Source: Paramyrothecium sp. XJ0827 (Eukaryota; Ascomycota; Sordariomycetes; Hypocreales; Stachybotryaceae). Taken from it: a stretch of 64,000 nucleotides of DNA. The DNA lies in contig JAJFPB010000012.1 of NCBI GenBank assembly GCA_020881915.1, forward strand, positions 124,001-188,000. The letters run 5' to 3'. This document shows positions 10,107 through 22,368 of this stretch, piece after piece. The stretch's first letter is position 1, and every line of letters starts with the position of its first letter. A program made the translations under genes and the position numbers. The notes under the pieces are model-generated. The model was not told where the DNA came from, ran no database searches, and saw nothing but the letters and a program-made list of their open reading frames with translations.

Positions 10107-12112
10107 TCTGGTATATGGCGGATCACGTACTCGCGGTGGGTAGATGGCTGTAGCAAAGTGGCACTTGGATTAGGCAACTAAGCTGATGGCTGTCGCGTAT
10201 TGGCGCAAGAGAACTTGGCGTCGAAATGGCACTACTCAAACTCCGAGGTCAAGAACAAACCGTATCTCAAGCGAGACGAGGCTGAGCGTGGAATGCCACA
10301 GTGACGTGGGCAATTCAATCAGATTGCTCGTTAATCGTGCCAAGAGCCATCCCCGCTCTGCTCCAGATGGTGGGGTCCACGCCGATCTGACCAAGGTAAT
10401 TGGAGCGGCGAGCCACAGACTCCCATCGATACGGGAAGCCGTAAAGACGTGATCCACAATTTCATGGATCAGGCCTGGATGTGCCTGCGTCGGAGTTTGT
10501 CGGACGCCTTAGCGCTTAGCTCACTTGATTATGAGACTGAAACAATTGGTGTCATAGGTCGCATTCAGTTGCCGAGACCAGACTTATGGCATCGTGAACG
10601 AGGAACGTTGAGCCTTTTTCGTGTCCAGTGGAAGGACTGCAGCAAGTCCCGGCAGCCACCCAAGCCCATCTCAGTTCTCCACAATGCAACACCTTGGATG
10701 GCCAGCTTGAGCTAGAACGCAATCTACACATCGGGCCCCCGGCCGTCAAGAGGCTATACCATGTTCGTGGGTCTACGACAGGGATTCCAGCGGTGGAGGC
10801 TTGGTTAGTAAATTAGTGAGGAGGCTACAGGCACGAATTTGGCCTCTCTTCCAGCATGCATCTCGCTCGCCAAAGTGGCTGGCTGATGGGTCATGAAACT
10901 ACTCTGCCTTTGCAAACCGTACCAAATCTCTGGTTTTGTGGAATCTGCCACCTCACCAGTCACTTACTCTCCGCCCAGTCTTTCATTGAGTGGTGCATGG
11001 AGGGCTGCGGTTCCAAACCATGGTCATGACATCAATGGTCGATGGTGCGGCAATGACATCCATTCCCCCGATTCAGGTTCAACTTCGGGCATGTCTCTTG
11101 GCAGAGTGCTTTAAGTATGCAATTGGAGGATTTATATGGCGAATTGTTCCTCCAACCACAATCTCCGTCAACTATTCGTTGATGAGAGTGTAGGGTAGGT
11201 GCCTGTTTTCAGACAAGTTGTTCGACTGAGTCCCAAATACCTGGCCGCGTTTATGGTAGCTGTCTCTCGAATAAGGAGCCTGTGATGTATGGAGTCAGAA
11301 TGCCCCGTTGTTCAAGTATCATCATGATTGAAGCAGATTCCCACACGCGAGGTACTCATCCTGTCTTTCTTCGGAAACTCCGTCGATGAAAAGGCATCAA
11401 AACTCGATGGATGACGTCGTTGAATGAAACGGGTAGGCAACGATATCATGCTACGCAGTTCAATGCAAGCATCCCAAGCAGAGATCCTTTGCTTTGAGAG
11501 AGCCAACTGCAAACCCTTCCTCCAGTCTTATACGGAGCCAAAGAATAATCTTGATGTAGGCGGCACGGATAGCTGCAATCATTGCCCATGACCACGGCTT
11601 CCTCCCGCTTAAGCCTCGACTGCTACTGAGAATACTTGAAAGCCGAAGTAAATTTCTTAGAGTGGCGGGCTGTGAGTGTAATCACTTGGTTACATAGTTC
11701 AGGCTGGGAATGCTGCTTGAGGCGCCCAGGATGCCAACTCCTCAACCAGTGACCCAGCTGAATTTCCTCATCATCGCACTAGAACAGTCGCGATTGTTTA
11801 TTTGCTAGTAGCTGGCCCTACGGCTGACATCACACCCTATCCTCGACCTCGCCCTCCACAAAAGTGTCGGAAGTTGGTGGCTGCAACTAGCAGCAAGAAT
11901 CCCTCTCAGCTTGGCGTCTTACGGATGTCAATAGATGGACAACCACTAACCTGCCGTGATAATTTTCAGCAGACAACCATTCCACAAAGAACCAGCTTGC
12001 CTAATTAAAAACTGAATTGCCCATGCACTTGTACCTCTCCTCATAGCGAAGTGACCCAAGGCATCTCTGTTATGTATTTCACCCTTCCCAAGTAAACCCC
12101 CAGAAAAACACC
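10107..12112. other. Long intergenic region, no supported gene
   Basis: Several open frames of 60-90 codons (for example 10449-10715 plus and 10236-10457 minus) overlap on both strands, and none resembles a known family or can be extended by splicing. No transposon ends were recognised. It may hold a degraded gene that I cannot identify. Confidence 0.4.
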
Positions 12113-12760
12113 ATGACTTCAACTCCTCCTGCTATCCCTGCTTGGGAGCAGTCCATCCGTACTCAAACTGCACTGGCTATATTAAGCCTGAAGACCGGCT
12201 CAACTCATGCCCTGCCGGGGTTTGAAGCGGCCCGATTTGCAGCGTCCTTTCTGAGCGTTGGCGGCGATCGGGCTATGCCAGACGCCACCAAGCACCTTCT
12301 TGTTGGCATTCATAGCACGAGCGTTACCGTCGTCCAGCAAGATACCCAGACGTAAGTAGACCAGATTAAAAGTTTTAAGGACACGCCTCCAAACGTGCCT
12401 GTCTGGAAGCAGAAGATTTTGGATGCTAATGCAGCCGCAAAAAGAAACTTCTCAGATAGCATCGACGCTGCTGGTGACGATGCCATCAACGCCATAAGCA
12501 AGTTGCCACAATCGCAGCAAAGCGCTGCTGGCGATATTTACTCGCAGGGTCTGGGTGTTGTCCATACCGTAGTCAATAAGGTATCGGACATCATCAGTTC
12601 TGTTGTTGGTTCCGTCAAAGACTTTGTTGCGGGTACCTGGAACAAACGCACAGATGTTTTGGGTAGCGCCAAGGACTTGTGCGGCAGTGCCTTGAGTTTC
12701 TCTAGGCTCCGTGTTTGGATTATTCTCACTAGCAGCTCTTGGAGGCATGGCGAGCTCTGA
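12113..12760 (+). CDS. Hypothetical helical protein interrupted by one in-frame stop
   Basis: An ATG at 12113 opens 80 codons ending at TAA (12353-12355). The same frame then runs on to 12760 without another stop. The TAA sits inside a perfect donor sequence (GTAAGT), and a 21-nt GT...AG segment (GTAAGT...AAAAG) would remove it in frame; 21 nt is far below normal fungal intron size. The downstream part is rich in Ala, Ser and Val and looks amphipathic (SDIISSVVGSVKDFVAGTW). A second possible intron near 12660-12702 would fuse it to a hydrophobic segment (GSVFGLFSLAALGGMA). The family was not recognised. It could be a pseudogene with a nonsense mutation, a gene with an unusual intron, or not a gene. 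Confidence 0.35.
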
Positions 12761-15034
12761 AACTGTGCACGCTTCACGGGGTACGTCGGCTGGCCCACTA
12801 AGGTGGGCATGGGCTTGGCGCGAACCAGCTTCAATGTAGTTGTTGATCGCCTTGATCATGATCTAGGCGTGAGCGTTGCGTCCCATCAGCTCAGCATCGA
12901 GAAGGTGCAACAGCAAGGCTTGTGCATTGTTGGGCGTGTGATATTTGGACCGAGTTTGACGACCCCTCATGGACTGGCACTGCAGACTTCGAGTTTGGAG
13001 GAAAGTTGGGACGACGTCTTAGCTGGACGAGTAAAGTCATCACTTCCAGCCGCGCCTCTCCCAATTTCACAACAGGGCTGGCAGAGGCCGCTTGTCACGT
13101 CCGACGGGACAAAAGCCACAATGGCTCTCTTGCGCCAGGACCTGGGAAATCTACATAATGGGCGCAAGTTTGCTGTTAGACCTGGACTTTTCAGCAACGG
13201 GTTTTATGACCACTCCGACTCCTGAGAGAGCATTGTCATTAGTCACAATAAGATCGCTCTATTGTGAAAGGGCAGAAAATTTATTGGTTTGAGAGAATTT
13301 AGTTAGCTCAGGCGGTAAAGCAAATTTTTTGAGTTGCTCCCAGTTACAGGGCGCCATAGCCGCTCGTCGTCGAATTTGTCCGCTAACTTGTTCATGTGAT
13401 AAGGTGGCCTATTAGTGACGGTAGACGCGCCAGGGCAAGGCTCAGCGTCTTGTCTCAGAGGTAAGGAGTTGTAGAGCCGCTTCCTCGACTCGGTTTTGGC
13501 TGGCGTCCCGTACTCAAGTTCTAAATGCCTGGAGATGTTGAGACGCAAGCCGATATCTTGCATTATGCGTGTCCCCATTTCAATGTATAAACAGCCCTGC
13601 AAGCCCTTTCCCATGATGCATTGGCGGCCGCCGGAAATAAAATAAGAAAAACCCTGAATGGTAGGCATAGCAGATCGCATGGCAGACAAGCTGTGACGTC
13701 TCCGGGCTTATGCATCTTTTCGGCTTTCTTAACGGCCTTTTTTTCTTGTCCGAAAGTCCGTTGCCGATTCGTTGTATTAGTATCCCGTGTATTCCGAAAC
13801 TGATTTGGACTCGGCTGTCCCGTTCTCCACATGGCGTGCCACCTATCCCGCATTTTAACAACGACGGGGAAGGGCTGGTATCGCGTCACATTCGGCCCGT
13901 TGCTTCTCACAGCCGGTGTTACAGCTTGCAGATGGACAAGCATGGATTTTGCATTCCATAAGAGATTTTGACACTGCATTGTGAAAAACGAGCGTCAGCA
14001 TGTATTCAATGCCAGTTGTAGATGTTTCCAGAGTATAACATGACGACCGGAACCTGGATTGCATGTCACCACGAAACAGAAATGGCTTTGCGATTCACAT
14101 AATTTCGAAAGTTGAAGGGCCCGGGTCCTCCCGTGGCACGGTTCAGTATGCGTTCTGGAATCACCTCATAGAACAGCCTAGTTTACGTCTTGGGCCTCAT
14201 GATGGGTTCAAAGGATCAATCAATGAAGGTTGTATGATTCTGCTAAGTTTGCGAGCACTCAGAGGGGTTCGTCCATCTCGCTATGATTCTGATGGACAAT
14301 TGAAAATGTCCATTCATGCCGGCGGCAACCAGAATAGGGGCTCCTCATCCGGAACAATTTCCTCTCTGAGCCTTCTTTAACCTTCCAATATAGGTTAGGC
14401 CACGGTTGTGGAATAGCAGGAGAGAGACTAGAGTGGTCAGTCATTTGTGTAAATCAATGCTGACTGCCTTAGGGTGTGGGTGGACACCTCACGGCTAAAG
14501 CGGCCTTTCAGCTATCCTCCACAACCACCTTTTAGGGAAAGCTGAAAAGTCCCTGTTCAATAATCGACAGCTCATGGATACAGTGGACACTTGAGACCCA
14601 TAGACTCTGCATTTAAAGCTTTGTATCCTATGTTTGCAGTCCTTATGATCCACATCCAATGGGCCGTGGCCCCATGGATCTGCGGCATTGCGAGTCGTGT
14701 CTGGTCCCTATCTATTTCAATTCTCTCCGTAGCCATCATGCGAATTTTCCCAACTACAGCTGAGGCAATTACGTTCAATATGACGCACCTGGATCGAACA
14801 TTTGTTGATTTTCAATGGCTGCAACATAACCTCTCCCATCACAACGAGTCCACATGGCTCCACCTACAACAATGCAACGAACTCGCAGATGAAAATAGTG
14901 TATAAATACGTCAAGACCTCAAATCTCGCAGTAAAGAGCAGACTACGGACTCGCTGGTTAAATACAATTTCGGTGAAAGCCAAAACACCCCAGATACATT
15001 GCAATCATTTCCATTCTTAGAATCCCTTCTCATA
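12761..15034. other. Long region without a supported gene
   Basis: Dense overlapping frames of 60-140 codons occur on both strands (12803-13225 plus, 13303-13979 minus, 14063-14380 plus) but none has family similarity. The stretch near 12920-13100 has protein-like composition in one plus-strand frame (TEFDDPSWTGTADFEFGG), but no start or flanking exon could be found. It may be a relic. Confidence 0.4.
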
Positions 15035-16102
15035 ATGACATTGCTCAATGGAGTTCAAACCTCTTCGTCGATTCAGGCGCTAGAGCAACAAGATTTGAGG
15101 GGGAAAAAAGCCTTGATAACGTAACTACTACCCCAACCTCCCACCCCCCCAATCCTCACAAAATCTACACACATACATGTCGTCTCGGGCTGAAGTTTTC
15201 TCACCTAAATCATCTACAGAGGAGCAACTCGTGGCATCGGTCGTGCCATGGCTCTCAATTTCGCAAAACGGGGGGCCGACATCATTGGAACCTGCTCCTC
15301 CGAGGCGTCCATGGATCATTTCAAGTCGCTTCAGGCCGAAGTTGCAGATCACTATGGCGGTCAAAACACGGTTCCAAAGTTTATTGGTGTACCGGCAGAT
15401 ATTCTGTCACCTGATACCCCTGAACAGCTTGCGAATCAGATCGAGACGCACTTCGAAGGCGAGCTCAACATCTTAGTGAACAATGCGTGCTACGATGAAT
15501 TGCGGCCACTGGGTAGCCTTGACGACGCATTCGTTCAAAAAGTCCTATTTGGGAATATTCACCATCCCGTAATGTTGATGGATATGATATACAATAGAGG
15601 TTACCTCAGGCCGAACTCACGGATTATCAATGTTTCGAGCGTTTCTGGTCGTCAGATACCTTTTCCGTAAGTCGACGCCAGACTGAGTATGGGAAGGCAG
15701 AGCGTACCGATTGATAGTTATGGTCAACGAACTCTTGGGCTCTCCAGCTAATCATTTCGTAGGAGCATGTACCTCGTGGGTGCTACAAAGGCGGCCCTGG
15801 AGGCCTTAACGCGTACCTGGGCAACTTTGCTGGCAGCCGACGATGCTACAGCGGGAACCACTGTCAACGCCCTTCTGGTCGGCGCCACCGCAACTGAGGC
15901 TCTTCTCAATGCGGCGCCAGATGTATTAAAGACGAAGGCAAGAATGGTCCTCACTTCAGGAACTCCATTACTCGGTCCTGGTGGAATGGGCCGCCCTGAG
16001 GATGTGGCGGATGTTGCCGGGTTGCTTGTTAGTGAAAAGGCCCGCTGGATCACGGGAGGAGTCGTGTGTGCGAACGGCGGTGACTTTCCAAGCATTATGT
16101 GA
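15035..16102 (+). CDS. Short-chain dehydrogenase/reductase, catalytic Tyr replaced
   Basis: Classical SDR fold, 290 aa, three exons: 15035-15120, 15220-15666 and 15763-16102. The first splice (GATAAC|GTAACT ... CTACAG) joins GKKALI to TGATRGIG, rebuilding the cofactor-binding TGxxxGxG motif at residues 29-36. The second (CC|GTAAGT ... TCGTAG) joins RQIPFP to SMYLVGATK. Other landmarks are NNAC (116-119, normally NNAG) and the catalytic-type Ser in INVSS (about 168). At the YxxxK site the sequence is VGATK: Val183 stands where the catalytic Tyr is expected, with a Tyr two residues earlier (Y181), and Lys187 is present. The family would be an NAD(P)-dependent oxidoreductase with unknown substrate; activity here is doubtful. 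The C-terminal GRPEDVADV and CANGGDFPS segments are standard. Confidence 0.85.
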
Positions 16103-18068
16103 AGTGTACTTTGAGCCTACCCTCAAGAATCCTCTCAAACTTTAGCTGCAAGCTGAGCCTTGATGATAATCACCCTAGCTCCAATGAGAGGTTGGATATC
16201 GCAGTGCACCTATACGGCGTTCGCAAATCGTGGAAGGGATTTTGGAATGCGTGTGACGGCTAAGTGTGATCATGTTACCTTGAAATTCATAGCATAAACC
16301 AGACGCACATATGTGTGGAGAAGTGGAATCTATTAGAAATGCTCAATTCCGTCTCTAAACTCATGGTTGACTCAAGAGAAGAAACAGCATCCAAATGTGT
16401 GATGTTAAATGTGTCTTGGCCGTAACGTCTCACAGTTCAATTATATTGTTCATGTCTTCTCTTATGTATGTTACAACATCATGTGCTGAACACGCAAAGC
16501 GCTTTCAAAGGTGGAAACTGAAGGCGAACAGCATAATCTTCAATTCCGAATTTTTTTTTTTCTTTCTTTTCAAGTAGGTGGAGTCTAATCATCCGTCATG
16601 CGTATTGAGATATCACGAGGCGCTCTGAAACACAAGGTGCTGAAACAGCTCTGATATATCTCTACGAAATCGATCTCGTATGTATGATATTCGTCGATGT
16701 CCATCCGTGCAACTCGCAGTGCACACATTTTTTAATGGCAAGATTCAGGACACGCGAGATATGTGTTGTTCCCACTCATTACTCATAAAAATATTTATCC
16801 ATTGCTCCAGGTGGATTTGCAATGCTTGCAGGTACATCCAAGGGCAGACTAATAAACAGAAGTCCACCTGAACTCCTTCCTACACTTTTTAGCCAAAGTC
16901 TCCAGGTTAAGGCTTTTATCAATTGGCATCCCCCATCCGCTCAGGAAACCTCGTGTATGCTCGCGCCATATGCCCTGGGGCTAGGCCATGCATTATACTC
17001 TACTGTATCCCTCGCAACGGCAGTAAAGGCGTGTTGCTAGTGCCATCGAATGAATTCTTTGCTCGCTTCAACTCAGCAAGATAACTGCACTGGTCTATAG
17101 GGCAATTTAGAGTTTTAATCAAGGCTTCGCTTTTGTAGGCAGCCAGCCATCTAGTGCGAATTAATAGGATCTCACTGGATCCGAAATGGATGTTTTGCGC
17201 CGCAGCCGTATTTAATAATTCGCCAAGCATTATGGTTTAGCTTGAAAGTGGTCTATGGGATTTTAACCTTGTTTCTGAGCCCATGAAAACCAGTCCAAGA
17301 GAGCCCCACGGCCCGAGATTGTCTCCCGCACGAGGTCTAAAGCCAGATGGGAGAAGAAGCATGTTTAGGATGGACCGACTTAACTTTGCACGCCAATTCT
17401 CTGTCTCCCTCCATCTTTGTGGCCAGAAATGCGTTTTTGCGTCACGCCATTGTAATATCGGAACGTGTCTTGATATGGATAATGGTGTGGTCCGGACTCG
17501 TGACTCGTACCTTGTGTGTGAATTCTAAGCCCTTCAGGAATATCGGGAACAAAATGAATCAAGAAAAGAGAGTTTGAGTAAGGTCAAATTAAGCTAAGGG
17601 GTCCTCCCGAATGACAGGGGATTGATTATATCAATATGCGGAGGCGCTGTAGATGATATGCAGGTAGGATTGGCGGCCCAAGCATGCTACCAGTTTTTGA
17701 ACTTTCCTTTACTTTATTTTTAGCACAAAGCTTGAGATCTACAAGCAGCCTTCTACCGGGCGATCTGAGACCTTTGCTCGTGCACAGCAATGCTAAGAGT
17801 GGATACCTGAGTCATATTTCAATCCTGACGCTTGTGGTCTAACCGAAATTGTAGAGTAATTCACTATGTGTGTACATGAGTCACCGTGAGTCTTGCCCTT
17901 GCTGGGTTAGTTGTCTTGGCGCAGGGACTTCCTAAGATTAAGTCCCCCAGATAGGTGATATGTAAATAGACAGCCGTTGGCACAATTTCACCAGTATCAC
18001 TAAGGATTTCGCCTCGACAGACTCTTCTCACGTCTGAATTTTCTGAAATCTAATAAATCTCAAATCAA
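16103..18068. other. Long intergenic region, no gene seen
   Basis: No supported coding sequence. A poly-T/C tract lies near 16549-16571. Open frames at 16822-17040, 17000-17230 (minus) and 17283-17577 have no recognisable content. The last few hundred bases should include the promoter of the zinc-finger gene at 18069. Confidence 0.45.
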
Positions 18069-19031
18069 ATGCCGATAGGCTGCGACACCACCACCGCCAC
18101 TACTACTACTACCACCATGGCTGCCGGTCTAAGTGACTTCCTTGCGGCTCCAATTCGGGAACAAGCCGTGCCAAACAACGAAGAGATGGTTTGGAATGAA
18201 TCATTCACTAGCATCGACAACGAGTTTGACGAATCCCAATGTCTATTCTGCAATCAGATGAACTTGAACTTGGACCAGAATTTGGCACATATGTCAAAGG
18301 CCCATGGTTTACATCTTGACTTGAAACATCTATTAGTCGATGTCAGCTCCCTTCTTGAGCATTTTCATCTCATCATTTCCGGTTATTACGAGTGCCTCTA
18401 TTGCGGAACGCAGCGGAATACTCGTCAGGGGGTACAGCAGCACATGATGGCGAAAGGGCATTGCAAATACGACGTAGAGGGCAAGGGATCCGATCTGAAA
18501 GACTTTTATGACCTCCCTGCCGTCTATAATCACAAAGAAATGCATTCAAACCGCCTACCAACGGGTTTTTCGGATGACACCGAGCTTCCATCAATGCCTA
18601 GATGGAGGAGAGCACGACCATCAAAGCGTGCGGACAAACACAGTTCCAGCATCATGCCTCCGCCAGAACAAACGCTCCAGACTCCAAGTCCACAATCACA
18701 CATCGACTCTGAGTCAGGCTCGGATGACGCTGGGGGATTCCCTCAATCCCTGGGTGCGCTGAGCACAAGGGCGCTAAAGCAGGAACACGCGCTGAACAGT
18801 CTGCTATTACAACTTCGTGAGGACGACAGAAGAAGTCTCGTTCATCTGCCGGTCTCAGAACAGAGGGCATTGCTTGCCACCCACCACAAGCAGATGGAGA
18901 AGGCTAGAAGAGCAGAGCAAATACAACGAGGTAATTTGGAGAGTGCAGGAAACAGATTTAATTGTCTTGGCAAAATTAGGTTGATACGAAAGCCTCCTCA
19001 CACAGGGAACATTCACAGCCTGAAGCGGTAA
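18069..19031 (+). CDS. REI1/ZNF622-like C2H2 zinc-finger protein
   Basis: A single-exon gene of 320 aa. The segment from about residue 55 to 155 resembles the C2H2 module of REI1/ZNF622, a cytoplasmic 60S pre-ribosome factor. It has CLFCNQ...HMSKAHG, then a LLVDV linker region, then ECLYCG...QQHMMAKGHC and a DLKDFYD segment. Bona fide REI1 proteins are about 400-500 aa with an extra N-terminal zinc finger; here the N-terminus is a Thr-rich stretch (residues 7-15) encoded by an ACC/ACT microsatellite, and the C-terminal half (RRARPSKRADK, EDDRRSLVHLPVSEQ) is low-complexity then conserved. I read it as a shortened REI1 paralogue rather than the essential copy. A start at the internal Met after the Thr run is also possible. 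No introns are needed. Confidence 0.75.
   Translation: MPIGCDTTTATTTTTTMAAGLSDFLAAPIREQAVPNNEEMVWNESFTSIDNEFDESQCLFCNQMNLNLDQNLAHMSKAHGLHLDLKHLLVDVSSLLEHFHLIISGYYECLYCGTQRNTRQGVQQHMMAKGHCKYDVEGKGSDLKDFYDLPAVYNHKEMHSNRLPTGFSDDTELPSMPRWRRARPSKRADKHSSSIMPPPEQTLQTPSPQSHIDSESGSDDAGGFPQSLGALSTRALKQEHALNSLLLQLREDDRRSLVHLPVSEQRALLATHHKQMEKARRAEQIQRGNLESAGNRFNCLGKIRLIRKPPHTGNIHSLKR
18086..18116 (+). repeat. ACC/ACT trinucleotide microsatellite in coding sequence
   Basis: A run of ACC, GCC and ACT triplets encodes the Thr-rich N-terminus of the zinc-finger protein that starts at 18069. Being in frame, length changes would add or remove threonines without breaking the gene. Confidence 0.7.
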
Positions 19032-20139
19032 AGGGTTTCAAATCTAGGGGGACTCTTGTTGCAAAATCTCATGGCCAATATAAGGATTGGCCTTTACTAT
19101 GGTATCGTGCGAGTTGAAAGTGAGCGTTCGGAGAGCTAGTACATTGAACCACATACTTGGTTTCTCACTGTGTAATGTCCAGTTTGCAAATTTTTATAGC
19201 TTCAGCTCTGTTTACACTATTGTGGCGTAGACTAAATACGCTTGATAGCCTCATCAGAGATCCTGGTCTTGGTAAAGAATTTCTTGTGTGTTTGCTGTGA
19301 GGTATAGAGAGCTTTTGGCGATATGACACGCAAAGTTTTATGTTGAATCTTTGAATGAAGACAGTACTTTCAAGTGATCTATACGAACCACTTGGAATGC
19401 TGTCATCTCGGATAGAACTGGCTTGGATCAAGTCGCGTTGCAATTGACCAGAGGCATTGTTATTGTCTGTCCGAAATCAGGAGCCGTCATGTTTTCTCCG
19501 GCATTTACCAAAAAGGCAGTGATGGACGGTTGGATTAGAAGTCAACCCTCTGTCATCCAGTTGCATAAAATCAGCTTTCTGTTCGCCAAGATCCCGGTCG
19601 AATGAAAGAAACTCCCGCAATGACATACAGCGAGTAAAGAGTCCTGGGCCAAGCCACCGACGTGTATGGTTACAGTTGATTCCAGGGTTCAGGTTACATG
19701 CTACCAACACCAGTGGCCTGATGATTTGTAGGCATGGAGGTCTCCGCATGTTGATCTACTAGTTCTGGGTGAAGGCTTACGTAGCAAAAATAGTACGGCG
19801 TCTTGGCGAAAATTACCCCATATGCGATATGCAAGCCACGATTTACGAGCCACTCGCCGCAAAGACCTCCTTCTCTCTTCATTTTGTCCAGGTCTCCTAG
19901 CATGTGTTTCATGATTGCCTTCCCAAAAATCTTTTCCCAATCCTATTCATTGCAACGCAACAGCATAAAGAGCATCGCTCTTTCGCCGTCGATCGACAGG
20001 TGACATGGCGGCTCGGTCTGTTTTTTTTGGGCCGAAGCTTGTTCATATATGCTGTCTTATGTCCCCAACAAATGAGGCAGACACCTTCATGAGCCGATAA
20101 GCCACTATAGAAAAAGCAATACAGTTACCAAGTTTTATC
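19032..20139. other. Intergenic region, no gene seen
   Basis: Only spurious frames (19165-19443 minus, 19423-19605 plus, 19477-19940 minus) were found. A short poly-T run occurs near 20021-20029. Confidence 0.45.
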
Positions 20140-21307
20140 ATGACTAGATTAAGGTCAAGAGTCACCAGTGCTATTGCATCTGGTTTCAAGAAGACTCACA
20201 ACTTCTTGGGTTTCACCAAAGGCTATGCATTTACTTTTTGTAAGCCTATCTAGTCGCTCATCACTGATTCCCTGCAAAATCTTCAGCTTACTTTCTCCAA
20301 GGGTTCAATTCTGGAGGTGGGCTTGTGGGCTTCATTCTCGCTCGCCTGCAGTATCTTGACATCGATGGCCGCTTCTCCCCCCCCGTGTCCGCAGACAGCC
20401 CAAGTCTACCCGCGGCCTGCTACTGGGTTACACGCTTCACTCGATATCGGGTAGGCATGATTATGCATCTGGCCACATCCTTACCCGCTGGGTTCATCGC
20501 TGTCTTTCAGTTCATGCCTGCTACTAGACGGTTCGTCCTGTACCATCGCACCGCAGGCTATGTAGCCATTACGCTCGCCTTTATCGGAAATATCGGCGCC
20601 CTTATCCTCACAGAAACCGCCATCGGAGGTGACCTCGCGACACGGACACTCATGGGTACCATCAGTCTCGCCACCACAATCACATTCGCCTTGGCAGTCT
20701 ACAATATCCGCAGGGCCCAACTGGATCAACATCGAGCTTGGATACTCCGCTCCTGGCCATATCTCGGCTTCATTGTCACACTTCGACTCATCCAGCTTCT
20801 ATGGTTTCAATTATTGCACGCTGGCCTGCTGCGGCCAAGTACGTCGGTGTTCCCTGCGCCGAGCTTCGCTATCTCTACTTTGCGGATCAACGTCTGGGCA
20901 CAGGCACATACACCCAGGAGGCTCTTGAAATATTCAAGGCTACGTACCCAGAATGTGTGGGACTTGAGCCTTCTGAGGAGAGTTCAGTCTATGTCTTGGT
21001 CAAAGGCATCATAAACCCAAAAGATGCAGGACAATCTACCGCAGCTCTGATGACCACCTTTGCTGTCGCTGGCTGGCTAGCAATCTTGATGCATGCCGTG
21101 GTAGTTGAAGTTTACATATGGTTGACGCCGGCGGAGACTCAGCGCCTACGCAAGATCAGTTATCAGAGACAGCACGATAGGGGTTACAAGAACCCAGGAA
21201 GCGCCGGATTAGTGGCCCAGCGGTTTGGGGACGCAGAGGCCTGGGAAATGCCAGAACAAAAGACGCGAAGCAGTGAGGAGAAGCCCGAGGAGATGGTCCG
21301 TGTATAG
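20140..21307 (+). CDS. DUF2306-like polytopic membrane protein, frameshifted
   Basis: Exon 1 (20140-20239, ending KGYAFTF) and the second exon from 20302 (WFNSGGGLVGFILARLQYL) join in phase across an intron with GTAAGC donor. The following region has several membrane segments (LATSLPAGFIAVFQF, GYVAITLAFIGNIGALIL, LMGTISLATTITFALAVY) and the conserved QLDQHRAWILRSW, as in fungal DUF2306 proteins. Near 20795 the frame must change: TLRLIQL continues as SIIARWPAAAKYVGVPCAEL one frame over, needing one extra base around CAGCTTCTATGG. The final part has another helix (LMTTFAVAGWLAILMHAVVVEVYIW) and a charged tail. The function of the family is unknown. The gene may be broken, or one T was lost in sequencing. 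Confidence 0.72.
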
Positions 21308-22368
21308 CTCATTTGAGAAAGCACCTTGTGTAGGAGGAGCAACGATTGCCACTCAACCTAACATCCAACCATCGGTCTTGCCTTAAGCTTCACTTTTGGA
21401 GTTAAGAGACACGACCCAAGCGGTAGCCGAGTCCCTTAATCAACCCCATTGAATTCATTTTTGTCCAAGAAACCAAGATTCCATCACTTCCACTGACCCA
21501 GTCCGTTCTAGTGGTGACATTGAAAAGGTTAAATGATACTTTAATATCCTGCCTGTCATGTGCAATGTCAAGGCTTTCAATGTTTAAACTCATCCTACTT
21601 TGCATAAGATAATTGTCCGACGAGGCATAATGCAACCCCATAGTCCCTATTTCCGCAAACGCTCTATCAATGATGAAGATCATGTGTGACTCTCAGGGGG
21701 TGGCAAATGTCTTGAGTGCAAGATTTGATTACTTCAAATCACAGGTTTCATGATAGGACCGAGAGTACAAGAGGCTAGCAAGCTTTTGCATTATCCTCTC
21801 CAAAATCGCCTTTAATGGCGGGCTAATCTACGTTGTTTTCTCTTTAATACTTGCGAGGTTTGCTGGTTCTAATCTGTCTTTTGGGGAGCAAAGCGAATGA
21901 AGTCTTGCATGCAGGTTGACGATGCCTAAGCATCGAGCTTTCCTCCTGGTGTAAGGGATCAAGCAATTCTCAATCCAGGAGGCTGCAAAGTTCTCTGAAC
22001 CATAGTTTGTCTTGCTACCATGTCGCAATCAACAGACCTATTCCCGACAACTAAAACAGGGAGGATGTTCTTGACTGACTTTTCCTCACCCTAGCAAGGA
22101 AGAGCTACAATTAGGTTGAGGCAATTAGTACGAATAGATCTAGACAGGCCAGGAAATCACTCAACAATTTAGCGACCATTAAGGAATAGATTGCAGGCAT
22201 GCTTAAACTTTTGTCTCCTTGTCGAGTTTCAGCCAGTAGACTTTGAGACTGCACCACAACTTCGTGCTTCCAATAATTGTTAAAGAAGCAAACCGAGATC
22301 ACAGGCACAGTTTGAATCACACGTACACGTACATCACAATTCGGCTACAAGTCGAATTTGAAGCAATT
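21308..22368. other. Intergenic region, no gene seen
   Basis: Convergent 3' flanks of the DUF2306-like gene and the Zn2Cys6 regulator. Only short antisense-like frames are present. Confidence 0.5.

Noticed and set aside
13303..13979. Overlapping minus-strand frames of 93-138 codons
   Set aside because: They overlap in different frames, with no signal, domain or splice continuity; protein-like composition was not convincing.
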